From Halobacteriovorax sp. (GTDB lineage: Bacteria; Bdellovibrionota; Bacteriovoracia; Bacteriovoracales; Bacteriovoracaceae), in the NCBI GenBank assembly GCA_002716825.1, contig PBCC01000001.1, positions 13,612 to 77,611 on the forward strand: a stretch of 64,000 nt of DNA. The letters run 5' to 3'. This document shows, piece by piece, positions 54,578 to 63,628 of this stretch. Under the pieces are notes generated by a model. It was not told the DNA's origin. It saw nothing but the letters and a program-made list of their open reading frames with translations, and made no database searches. Made by a program: the position numbers and the translations under genes. Numbering within the stretch: the stretch's first letter is position 1; the number at the start of each line of letters is the position of its first letter.

Positions 54578-55054
54578 TTAAGGATGAATAGTATTATTTT
54601 TGCATAATATATTTGAGAAGTTTCCTCGTATAGAATCCATTTTTAGAAAAAAATCAGGTATCCTGTAACATTCAGAAACATCTTGTATGTCAATAAAATG
54701 CTCACCTCTAGATTCGATTAAAGTGACGACCTGTTCTTTCGAAGGCTGGTTCTGCAGTGAGATTTCAGTAATCATAACGGTGTAGCAGAAGTCTGAATCA
54801 AGCTTAATCGCGAATTGTTTATAAAGCCTTACAATCTCTTTCTTTATAGAATCTGTAACAAATGTAGTTTCAAAAAATTTTCCATTATTTTTTTCTGCGT
54901 TGCCGGTAATATGGTAGATGAAATATTCTTCTTTAATATTTATATCATTCTCAAATTCTCTTATAACCCGAATCGCTTTTTGGGGAAGGATTTGATTTAT
55001 AGTAAAACTTCTATCGTCTTTATCCGCTTGTGTTGTTTTTTGATTCAAATTCAT
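54578..55054 (-). CDS. unknown protein upstream of the reverse transcriptase
   Basis: A 158-residue protein of mixed alpha/beta type without membrane segment (MNLNQKTTQADKDDRSFTIN at the start, aromatic-rich NIKEEYFIYHITG in the middle). No family recognised. On the minus strand it comes first, then the structured spacer, then the RT gene, which is the order of an effector or partner in RT defence units. The -GGAG ribosome site (AAGGAGTT) lies before the ATG. Confidence 0.5.
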   Translation of the reverse strand: MNLNQKTTQADKDDRSFTINQILPQKAIRVIREFENDINIKEEYFIYHITGNAEKNNGKFFETTFVTDSIKKEIVRLYKQFAIKLDSDFCYTVMITEISLQNQPSKEQVVTLIESRGEHFIDIQDVSECYRIPDFFLKMDSIRGNFSNILCKNNTIHP

Positions 55055-55309
55055 TAATAACTCCTTAATCCTAATTATTGATATTCATAACTTTTATAAT
55101 TTTTTAATTTCCTTCAAATAATTTTATTTCCCCAATTAATCTTTGTTTTTTGTCTTAGATAATTTTTTGTTTCCCCCCGCAAAGAATGAGTTTCCGATGG
55201 TTTGTTACCTTTATTGAAGATAACGGATCGCTATAGGCGGGTATTGAAGGTTAAGAAATCTTAATCCTTGGTATCTGTTAGTAACTGCTTGTCATTACCT
55301 AGTTGCTAG

Positions 55310-55326
55310 ACGATAATTTTAATCGT
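55310..55326. promoter_or_regulatory. inverted repeat before the defence operon
   Basis: ACGAT (55310-55314) and ATCGT (55322-55326) around seven AT bases, 15 bases before the first operon gene. A likely site for its HTH protein or a local terminator. The wider gap from 55055 to 55340 is AT-rich and divergent. Confidence 0.4.
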
Positions 55327-55340
55327 TTACCTATTTAAAT

Positions 55341-55547
55341 ATGGAGTATGTGTTGGAACTAGCTATCAAGGACCGATGGTTGTCTGTAGTTGAAATTGCC
55401 CAATATGTTGGAGTTTCCAAGGAAACTATTTACAGATGGGTAGAGCAAGGAAAAATTCCCTCTCATAAAGTTGGAAAGCAGTGGAAGTTTAAGACTGTAG
55501 AGGTCGATGACTGGATTAGAAGCGGCGGAGCAGAAATTAATAATTAA
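55341..55547 (+). CDS. excisionase-like helix-turn-helix protein
   Basis: A 68-residue MerR/excisionase-type DNA-binding protein: RWLSVVEIAQYVGVSKETIY, RWVEQGKIPSHKVGKQWKF, then VDDWIRSGG. It starts the defence operon and is 18 bases before the Res gene. Such proteins often control phage-defence operons. A GTG at 55350 is an alternative start, with GGAG four bases upstream. Confidence 0.85.
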   Translation: MEYVLELAIKDRWLSVVEIAQYVGVSKETIYRWVEQGKIPSHKVGKQWKFKTVEVDDWIRSGGAEINN

Positions 55548-55565
55548 AAGCACAGGGATGATGCT

Positions 55566-58500
55566 ATGTCAGAATATGATTTTTTTGAAAAACCAATATT
55601 AAATTCACCATATGAATACCCGTCGCGTCACTGGGAAATTGATGAAAGTGGGCAGCCAACACAAAAAGTTATTGAAAAAAGAAGAATTGTTAAATTCATT
55701 ACGCCAATACCTAAACCTAGAAAGAAAAAAGGTGTTGAAGTTCAGACACAGTTTGATTTAGGGGGTGATGAAGCAGGAGGTCTCTCAAGAGATGGTCAAC
55801 TATATGACCCAACTCCCATTATAAATGAATTAAGAACGCATATTGATAAATGGAGAGAAATTTCTGATCCGAATAAGTGGAAAGTGACTCCTGAAACTGC
55901 AAGATTATTGCAACATTGGCGTCATCATAATTTCCAATCGATAAGACCTTTTTTTTGCCAGGTAGAAGCAGTGGAGACAGCAATTTGGCTAACTGAGGTA
56001 GCCCCAACTCTTGGGAAAAAAGGGCAGTCTTTTCTTGATCACCTCGAAAGGGCCAACCTAGATGCTAACCCAGAAATAATGAGACTAGCTTTAAAGCTTG
56101 CAACAGGTGCAGGCAAGACTACCGTTATGGCAATGTTGATTGCATGGCAAACAATAAACTCCGTGAGAAGACCTCAAAGCAAGAAGTTTACTAAAGGATT
56201 TCTAATTGTTGCTCCGGGATTAACGATTAAAGACCGGCTAAGAGTTTTACAACCCAATGACCCTGATAGTTACTTTGAGTCGAGAGAACTAATACCAAAT
56301 GATTTGATCCATGAGCTTAAGAAAGCAAAAATCGTCATCACAAATTATCATGCATTTAAGTTAAGAGAAAAAATTGAACTATCTAAAGGTGGACGCTCTT
56401 TACTTCAGGGACGTGGTGAAGACCTCAACACTCTTGAGACAGAAGGACAAATGCTCCAAAGAGTTATTCCTGAATTGATGGGAATGAAAAATATATTAGT
56501 AATAAATGATGAGGCTCATCACTGTTATAGAGAGAAACCAGATGATCCTGAAGAAGAAAATCTAAAGGGTGATGATCGAAAGGAAGCAGAGAAGAACAAA
56601 GAAGCTGCTCGTCTTTGGATTTCAGGAATAGAGGCTGCCAATAGAAAAATTGGTGTAGCACGAGTAATTGATTTGTCAGCAACGCCATTTTTCCTATCAG
56701 GGTCTGGCTATGCTGAAGGAACCTTATTCCCCTGGACGATGAGTGACTTCTCCCTAATGGATGCAATTGAAAGTGGAATCGTAAAACTTCCACGAGTTCC
56801 TGTTGCTGATAATATTCCTGGTGAGGAAATGCCTAAGTTCAGGGTCCTTTGGGAACATATTGGAAAAAGGATGCCAAAGAAAGCCAGAGGATCTTCTGGT
56901 GACCTTGACCCATTAAGTATTCCAACAGAATTGCAAACAGCGCTATCTGCTTTATATGGTCATTATGAAAAAACATTTAATCTTTGGCAGGAGTCAGGGA
57001 TAAAGGTGCCACCATGCTTTATAGTCGTATGCAATAATACTTCTACTTCAAAGCTTGTTTATGATTATATCTCAGGGTTTAATCGAAAAAATAATGATGG
57101 CTCTGAGCAATTAGAAATGGGGCGTTTAAAACTTTTTCGTAATCATGATGAACATGGAAATCCACTTGCAAGACCAAGAACTCTACTGATTGACTCTCAA
57201 CAATTAGAATCGGGTGACGCTCTTGATAAAAACTTTAGAGATATGGCGAGTGATGAAATTGAGAGATTTAAAAGAGAAATTATTGAAAGAACCGGTGATA
57301 GAAAGCAAGCTGAAAACTTAAATGAAGCTGATCTTCTTCGAGAAGTTATGAATACAGTCGGGCGTGAAGGAAGGCTTGGCGAATCTATTAGATGTGTTGT
57401 TTCTGTTTCGATGTTAACGGAAGGTTGGGATACAAATACGGTTACGCATGTTTTAGGTGTTAGAGCTTTTGGTACTCAATTGCTATGTGAACAAGTAATT
57501 GGTAGGGCCCTTAGAAGGCAATCATATGAATTAAATGAAGATGGAAGATTTAATGTTGAATATGCAGACGTTCTTGGCATTCCATTCGATTTTACAGCAA
57601 AGCCTGTTGTTTCTAAACCTCAGCCTCCTAGAGAAACAATACACGTTAAAGCCATAAGTCCAGAGCGAGATAGTTTAGAGATAACTTTTCCAAGAGTAGC
57701 AGGTTATAGAGTTGAACTTCCTGAGGAAAGGCTCGATGCCGAGTTTAATAAAGATTCGATTCTTGAACTGACTCCAGACTTGGTAGGACCCTCAAAAACA
57801 AATAATGAGGGAATTATTGGAGAGGGAGTAAGTTTAGATCTAGAGCACTTGGATAAAGTTAGGAGCTCTACCTTGTTGTTTAACTTAACTCAAAGGTTGC
57901 TTTATACAAAATGGAGAGACCCTGGAGAAGAACCGAAACTTCATTTATTTGGACAGTTAAAAAGAGTTACTCGGCAATGGCTTGATAGCTGCTTAGTTTG
58001 CAAGGGAGATACATTTCCTGCGCAGCTTATGTATCAAGAGTTGGCTGACATGGCATGCAATAAGATAACCGCAGGTATAACAAGAAAGCTTATTGGTGAA
58101 AAACCAATCAAAGCTATTTTAGATTCATTTAATCCAACAGGCTCTACAATGTCTGTTAGTTTTAATACCTCTAAGACGAATAGATGGGAAACGGACTCTC
58201 GTAAGAGTCATGTAAACTGGGCTATTTTGGACAGTGATTGGGAGGGAGAATTTTGCAGAGTTGTAGAAGGTCACCCCAAAGTCGTGTCATATGTGAAAAA
58301 TCAAAGTATGGGATTTGAAGTTCCCTATCGTTACGGATCTACTGTTCGTAAATATATCCCCGATTTTATAGTTCGTATTGATGATGGTCATGGCGAAGAA
58401 GATCTACTTAACCTAATTGTGGAGATAAAGGGTTACCGGCGTGAAGATGCAAAAGAGAAGAAAACGACAATGGAGCAATACTGGGTTCCCGGTGTGAATA

Positions 58501-58613
58501 ATTCAAATAAGTTTGGGCGGTGGGCTTTCGTGGAATTTAATGAAGTATTCGAGTTTGATAATGAGTTTGATAATTTAATTAGAAAATATACTAAGAATGG
58601 TGAAGAATTATGA
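55566..58613 (+). CDS. type III-like restriction helicase-nuclease (Res)
   Basis: A 1015-residue superfamily 2 helicase. Walker A LATGAGKTTVMA (179-186), DEAH at 315-318, SAT at 371-373, motif V/VI LTEGWDTNTVTHVLG and QVIGRALRRQ near 650. The C-terminal part carries a PD-(D/E)xK nuclease: Pro932-Asp933 in YIPDFIVRI and Glu953-Ile-Lys955 in IVEIKGY. This is the Res type of restriction systems, near the BPTD_3080 family as I recall. It probably moves along DNA and cuts. Its stop overlaps the methyltransferase start by four bases (ATGA). Confidence 0.9.
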   Translation: MSEYDFFEKPILNSPYEYPSRHWEIDESGQPTQKVIEKRRIVKFITPIPKPRKKKGVEVQTQFDLGGDEAGGLSRDGQLYDPTPIINELRTHIDKWREISDPNKWKVTPETARLLQHWRHHNFQSIRPFFCQVEAVETAIWLTEVAPTLGKKGQSFLDHLERANLDANPEIMRLALKLATGAGKTTVMAMLIAWQTINSVRRPQSKKFTKGFLIVAPGLTIKDRLRVLQPNDPDSYFESRELIPNDLIHELKKAKIVITNYHAFKLREKIELSKGGRSLLQGRGEDLNTLETEGQMLQRVIPELMGMKNILVINDEAHHCYREKPDDPEEENLKGDDRKEAEKNKEAARLWISGIEAANRKIGVARVIDLSATPFFLSGSGYAEGTLFPWTMSDFSLMDAIESGIVKLPRVPVADNIPGEEMPKFRVLWEHIGKRMPKKARGSSGDLDPLSIPTELQTALSALYGHYEKTFNLWQESGIKVPPCFIVVCNNTSTSKLVYDYISGFNRKNNDGSEQLEMGRLKLFRNHDEHGNPLARPRTLLIDSQQLESGDALDKNFRDMASDEIERFKREIIERTGDRKQAENLNEADLLREVMNTVGREGRLGESIRCVVSVSMLTEGWDTNTVTHVLGVRAFGTQLLCEQVIGRALRRQSYELNEDGRFNVEYADVLGIPFDFTAKPVVSKPQPPRETIHVKAISPERDSLEITFPRVAGYRVELPEERLDAEFNKDSILELTPDLVGPSKTNNEGIIGEGVSLDLEHLDKVRSSTLLFNLTQRLLYTKWRDPGEEPKLHLFGQLKRVTRQWLDSCLVCKGDTFPAQLMYQELADMACNKITAGITRKLIGEKPIKAILDSFNPTGSTMSVSFNTSKTNRWETDSRKSHVNWAILDSDWEGEFCRVVEGHPKVVSYVKNQSMGFEVPYRYGSTVRKYIPDFIVRIDDGHGEEDLLNLIVEIKGYRREDAKEKKTTMEQYWVPGVNNSNKFGRWAFVEFNEVFEFDNEFDNLIRKYTKNGEEL

Positions 58614-61345
58614 GACAGAAAATTGATAACATTACGCATGAAGATGCGACTAGAAAAAATATCCCAACTGCGGAGCTGCAATCAATAATGCAGAAGGGGG
58701 ATCTAACACCTGTTCAAGTTGCTTATATGCGACGGAATGCCGATCTAGATCCTCAGTTGGTTTGGAGAGGTAAGGATCTTGTAAATTCATCAGATTTAGT
58801 TTCTTATGCACCACCTTTGTACATACAAGAGAAAGTACACCCTAAGGTGTTAATTGATAGTTTGGCGAGATATTCAAACAAAGATATTGGCGAACAGGTT
58901 GATCTATTTGATGACTTCAATGGTTTACCTGATGAAGATGCTAAGACTGAGTTTTACAAGCACGAAGGGCATTGGACAAACCGGATGATTTTAGGTGATG
59001 GCTTGCAAGTGATGGTGTCACTTGCTGAGCGTGAATCCTTAAGAGGAAAGGTTCAGTCTATATTTATCGATCCTCCATATGGAATTAAGTTCAATTCTAA
59101 CTTTCAGTGGTCAACGACGTCTCTGGATGTAAAAGACGGAAAAATGGACCATATTACCCGTGAGCCGGAGCAAGTAAAAGCTTTCAGAGATACATGGAGA
59201 GACGGTATTCATTCATACTTAAGTTATTTACGTGACAGGGTTACAGTCGCCAGAGATCTTCTTCATGACACGGGCTCTATTTTTGTACAGATTGGAGATG
59301 AGAATGTACATCTTGTTAGATCATTACTAGATGAGATATTCGGTAGAGATAGCTTTGTAAGTCAAATCTCTTTTGTTAAGGCTGGTGCACTTGGTGCAAC
59401 GGGGTTACCAAGACGCCTTGATTATGTTCTTTGGTATTCTAAAAATCAAGGGAGTTATAAATATAGAAAATTTCTTATTGAAAAAGATGTATCGGAACGA
59501 GGGGCTTACAATAGAATCGTTAATGACGATTATTCATTAAGACCTCTGTCTAAAGATGAAAAACAAGATCCCAAGTTGATAGATGTTACAAAGCTATGTC
59601 GAACAGTTTCTTTTACAAAGCCAGGACCTGGAGCTCGTTATCCATTAAAGTTCAGGGGAAGTGAGTATCATCCAGGTAGGCGCTGGTGGGGCTTCCCTGA
59701 GGAGAGCGCTCAAAAGGTAATTAGGGCTGGTCGACTAGTACAGACTGGAAAAAGTGTGGAAAGTTTACGATATTGGAATGACTATGCTGCTCAGGAGATT
59801 TCAAACTTGTGGACTGATACTGGCTCAGGTAGCGGTATGAAAAAAGTTTATGTTGTTCAAACGAACGTAGAAGTTATCAAACGCTGCATACTAATGTCTA
59901 CCGACCCCGGAGACCTCGTACTTGATCCAACTTGTGGCTCAGGAACAACAGCATATGTAGCAGAGCAATGGGGGCGAAGATGGATAACAATTGATACTTC
60001 AAGAGTTGCTCTAGCGTTAGCGCGATCTAGAATAATGGGAGCAAAGTTTCCATACTATCTACTTTCTGATAGTGAAGAGGGTGCAAAGAAAGAATCAGAA
60101 TTATCAATGCAGGACTTTCAGCCAAGGAAAACATTTAGAAATATAATGCATGGATTTGTCTATAAAAGGGTTCCTCGTATAACTCTTAAAGCTATTACTC
60201 AGAACCATGAAATTGATAACATATGTGATAAATTTGAACCCTTGATAAAGGCTCGATTAGACTCATTTAACAAATTGAATAAATCTAAATTAAATGAATG
60301 GGAATTGCCCTCTGAGGCTTCGTGTGATTGGTCTTCGAAATCTGTTGAAGAATACAAAGAATTGAAAAAACTTCAAATCCAGAAGCAAAATCAAATTGAT
60401 AATGCAATTAACGCACGTGCAAGCTTTGAACATCTTTATGACCAGCCATACGAGGATAATAGTAGAGTAAGAGTTTCTGGTCCGTTTACTGTAGAGTCTA
60501 TATCTCCACACAAAAGTCTACCTTTAGATGAGAATGATGAAATTATTAATTCTAAAACAAATGGCATTACAAATGGAGAACAGGATTTTGTTTCAATTAT
60601 TATGGAGAATATTAAGAGTGCAGGAGTTCAGCAAGTAGCAAAGAATGACAAGATTGAATTTGAATCAATTGCCCCGTGGCCCGGAGAGTTTATTTGTGCA
60701 GACGGAGTTTATTACGAGGGAGATAAACGTAAAAGGGCTGCGATCTTAATAGGACCAGAGTTTGGAACCTTGTCTCGACCAGATCTAGTTTCAGCAGCTA
60801 GAGAGGCTGCCGAGGCTGACTTTGATGCTCTAATTACATTTGCGTTTAATTATGATGCACACTCTTCTGAGTTTAGTAGGCTTGGACGAATTCCAGTGTT
60901 GAAAGCGAGAATGAACGCTGACTTGCATATGGCAGATGATCTGAAAAATACTGGGAAAGGTAACTTGTTTGTCATATTTGGAGAGCCAGATATAGATATA
61001 ATAGACCTTGGGGAAACGTTGAAGGTTAAAGTAAATGGCGTGGATATATTTGACCCTTCTTCTGGTGAAGTACGTAGCGATAGCGTTGATGGTATAGCTT
61101 GCTGGTTTATAGACACAAATTACAATGAAGAAAGTTTCTTTGTGAGGCACGCATACTTTATTGGTGCGAATGATCCATATGATGCTCTGAAAAAAACTTT
61201 GCGTAATGAGATAAATGAAGAGGCGTGGGAGTCTGTCAACAGTGATATTTCGCAGGAGTTTTACAAACCAACAACAGGCAGGATTGCAGTTAAAGTGATA
61301 AACCACTTAGGCGATGAAGTCATGAAAGTCTACAAGGTTGATTAA
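58610..61345 (+). CDS. type III-like DNA methyltransferase (Mod)
   Basis: A 911-residue beta-class methyltransferase. Motif IV IFIDPPYGIK is at 152-160 and motif I LVLDPTCGSGTTAYVAEQWG near 440, the order found in Mod proteins (adenine or N4-cytosine). The first 120 residues and the last 350 are extra and probably carry target recognition or partner contact. It should protect host sites from the Res partner. The gene overlaps Res by four bases and the next gene by one (TAATG). Confidence 0.9.
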   Translation: MRQKIDNITHEDATRKNIPTAELQSIMQKGDLTPVQVAYMRRNADLDPQLVWRGKDLVNSSDLVSYAPPLYIQEKVHPKVLIDSLARYSNKDIGEQVDLFDDFNGLPDEDAKTEFYKHEGHWTNRMILGDGLQVMVSLAERESLRGKVQSIFIDPPYGIKFNSNFQWSTTSLDVKDGKMDHITREPEQVKAFRDTWRDGIHSYLSYLRDRVTVARDLLHDTGSIFVQIGDENVHLVRSLLDEIFGRDSFVSQISFVKAGALGATGLPRRLDYVLWYSKNQGSYKYRKFLIEKDVSERGAYNRIVNDDYSLRPLSKDEKQDPKLIDVTKLCRTVSFTKPGPGARYPLKFRGSEYHPGRRWWGFPEESAQKVIRAGRLVQTGKSVESLRYWNDYAAQEISNLWTDTGSGSGMKKVYVVQTNVEVIKRCILMSTDPGDLVLDPTCGSGTTAYVAEQWGRRWITIDTSRVALALARSRIMGAKFPYYLLSDSEEGAKKESELSMQDFQPRKTFRNIMHGFVYKRVPRITLKAITQNHEIDNICDKFEPLIKARLDSFNKLNKSKLNEWELPSEASCDWSSKSVEEYKELKKLQIQKQNQIDNAINARASFEHLYDQPYEDNSRVRVSGPFTVESISPHKSLPLDENDEIINSKTNGITNGEQDFVSIIMENIKSAGVQQVAKNDKIEFESIAPWPGEFICADGVYYEGDKRKRAAILIGPEFGTLSRPDLVSAAREAAEADFDALITFAFNYDAHSSEFSRLGRIPVLKARMNADLHMADDLKNTGKGNLFVIFGEPDIDIIDLGETLKVKVNGVDIFDPSSGEVRSDSVDGIACWFIDTNYNEESFFVRHAYFIGANDPYDALKKTLRNEINEEAWESVNSDISQEFYKPTTGRIAVKVINHLGDEVMKVYKVD

Positions 61346-63411
61346 TGGAATTTCGAATTTCAGATACATTTACCTCTAGTCTCGGGAAGTTGACTAACGA
61401 TGAGCAAAAGGCTGTTAAAACAACTTCATTTGACCTTCAGGTGAACCCTGCAAATCCAGGTCTGCAGTTTCATAGAATAGAAAAATCAAAAGATGATAAT
61501 TTTTGGTCAATAAGAGTAAGCAGAGATATTCGAGTTATAGTTCATAAGACTAACTCAAGCTTAATGCTTTGTTATGTTGATCACCATGACAAGGCATATG
61601 AGTGGGCAAGCCGAAGGAAGATTGACAAGCATCCTGTTACGGGGGCTGCACAGCTCGTTGAAGTTAGAGAGTCAATAAAAGAAATTGTAATACCTAGGTA
61701 TATTGAAAAAGAAACTAATGTTACAAAGCCTCCACTATTTGAGTCTTACGATGATAGCTATCTTTTAGGTTTTGGAATCCCTTCTGATTGGCTTGAAGAT
61801 GTAAAACTGGCTCATGAAGATAATTTATTCTCAATTTTAGAACATCTCCCAGCTGAAGCATCTGAGGCATTGCTCGAAATTGCTACAGGTGGGACGCCGC
61901 AAAGCCAAGTGCCCGTAGCTGTTGAAGATCCTTTTGAACATCCAGATGCCCAAAGACGTTTTAAAACGGTAGAAACATCAGAAGAACTACAGAGAGCATT
62001 GGATTACCCTTGGGAGAAATGGACAATCTTTCTTCATCCAAGCCAATCTGATTTAGTTGAGAAAACATATAATGGTCCCGCTCGTATTTCTGGATCAGCA
62101 GGAACTGGAAAGACTATAGTCGCTCTTCATCGCGCAGTTTTTTTAGTTAAAAGCAATGATGAATGCAGGGTTTTATTAACAACATTTTCTGAAACTCTGG
62201 CAAATGCATTAAGAGTCAGGTTAAAAAGGCTTATTGGAAATGAACCAAAACTCGGAGATCGGATTGAGGTTCATTCCATGCGCGATATTGGAGAACGTCT
62301 TTTTAAAAGAGTTAACTCAGATAAACGCGTTCTCTCGCAGCTCGAAGAGAAAGAGCTTGTTTTCTCTATCTCTAACAAAATAGATCATCCATTTAGCAAC
62401 GGATTTATATATAGCGAATGGTCCAATATTGTTGATTCATGGAGAGTTAAGGATTGGGATGATTATAAGAATGTAAAGCGACTAGGAAGAAAAAAAAGAT
62501 TAGCTGAAACTCAACGCAAGATTGTCTGGGGTGTATGCTTTGTAATTATTAAAGCTCTAGAAGATTTAAATGCGATAACCTTATCTGAGATGTATAGCTT
62601 AGTCTCAGATACCGTTGAAGGTTTCAAGAACAAACCGTTTGAATATATTGTTGTAGATGAATGCCAAGACCTAAGTGTGGCCCAGCTAAGGTTTTTAGCC
62701 TCACTTGGAAGAAATGAGACTGATAGCCTCTTTCTCGCTGGTGATTTGGGGCAAAGAATTTTTCAGCAACCATTTTCATGGAAATCATTAGGAATTGATA
62801 TACGGGGAAGATCACAAACACTGAGGGTGAATTACCGTACTTCTCAGGAAATCAGATCTAGAGCTGATCATCTTTTGCCTGATGAGATAACTGATGTCGA
62901 TGGTAATAGTGAATCACGATTAAATACGGTATCGATGTTCAAAGGCGAACCGCCCCTATTGAAAATATTTAATGATGAGAAGTCTGAATCAAGTTTTGTG
63001 AGTGAACAGATAAATGAACTTGTTGCCAAAGGTTATAAACCTCACGAGATCGGTATTTTCGTAAGGACAGTATCACAAAGTATTCGAGCAATAGAGTCCG
63101 TAAACAAGTCGAATTTAAATTTTTCAATACTAGATGAAAGCTTAGATATTAAACCTAATCATCTTTCAATCGGAACAATGCACTTGGCTAAGGGATTAGA
63201 GTTTCGAGCGGTTTTTGTAATGTGTTGTGATGATGAGGTTATACCCTTGCAATCAAGGATTGAGTCAGTTTCAGATGAGTCTGACCTAGAGGAAGTTTAC
63301 AATACAGAACGACACTTACTTTATGTTGCTTGTACTAGGGCAAGAGACTATTTAGCGATTACGGCGACTGATCCAGAGTCGGAGTTCTTAGATGACTTTA
63401 ATATGAAATAA
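61345..63411 (+). CDS. RelE-like domain fused to UvrD-family helicase
   Basis: A 688-residue fusion. Residues 1-92 match the RelE/ParE fold: NPANPGLQFHRIEKS, FWSIRVSRDIRVIVHK, CYVDHHDKAYEWA. From about 228 a superfamily 1 helicase follows: Walker A GSAGTGKT (250-257), IVVDECQDLS, GDLGQRIFQQPFSW, LRVNYRTSQEIRSRA, GTMHLAKGLEF and LYVACTRARDY. The RelE part may sense or bind nucleic acid rather than act as a toxin. It is joined to the methyltransferase gene by TAATG. Confidence 0.9.
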   Translation: MEFRISDTFTSSLGKLTNDEQKAVKTTSFDLQVNPANPGLQFHRIEKSKDDNFWSIRVSRDIRVIVHKTNSSLMLCYVDHHDKAYEWASRRKIDKHPVTGAAQLVEVRESIKEIVIPRYIEKETNVTKPPLFESYDDSYLLGFGIPSDWLEDVKLAHEDNLFSILEHLPAEASEALLEIATGGTPQSQVPVAVEDPFEHPDAQRRFKTVETSEELQRALDYPWEKWTIFLHPSQSDLVEKTYNGPARISGSAGTGKTIVALHRAVFLVKSNDECRVLLTTFSETLANALRVRLKRLIGNEPKLGDRIEVHSMRDIGERLFKRVNSDKRVLSQLEEKELVFSISNKIDHPFSNGFIYSEWSNIVDSWRVKDWDDYKNVKRLGRKKRLAETQRKIVWGVCFVIIKALEDLNAITLSEMYSLVSDTVEGFKNKPFEYIVVDECQDLSVAQLRFLASLGRNETDSLFLAGDLGQRIFQQPFSWKSLGIDIRGRSQTLRVNYRTSQEIRSRADHLLPDEITDVDGNSESRLNTVSMFKGEPPLLKIFNDEKSESSFVSEQINELVAKGYKPHEIGIFVRTVSQSIRAIESVNKSNLNFSILDESLDIKPNHLSIGTMHLAKGLEFRAVFVMCCDDEVIPLQSRIESVSDESDLEEVYNTERHLLYVACTRARDYLAITATDPESEFLDDFNMK

Positions 63412-63442
63412 TTTTTATAAATGCAAAACATGGAAGTTAAAA

Positions 63443-63628
63443 TTGGTAGAAGATAAGAGAGCTAAGAATTTGGAGCTTCTCAAAGAGAAGCTTAAGACAG
63501 AACTCGGAAAAGAGATGTTGACGGAGTATTTAAAGGGAGAAGAAGGCATCCCTTTGAGGGATATTTTAAGTAGCCATTACAATAGTAATCAGGAAGATAA
63601 AAATGAAGTTAAAGACCTTAAGGATTAA
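63443..63628 (+). CDS. small protein before the ATPase, unknown
   Basis: A 61-residue charged helical protein (VEDKRAKNLELLKEKLKTEL). The start is a TTG with GGAAG six to seven bases before it; no ATG is in frame. It lies 31 bases after the helicase and overlaps the next gene by 26 bases, so it is in the operon. No family recognised. Confidence 0.45.
   Translation: MVEDKRAKNLELLKEKLKTELGKEMLTEYLKGEEGIPLRDILSSHYNSNQEDKNEVKDLKD

Noticed and set aside
60830-61306. 158-codon minus-strand ORF inside the Mod gene
   Set aside because: Antisense to a clear coding region and without start signals.
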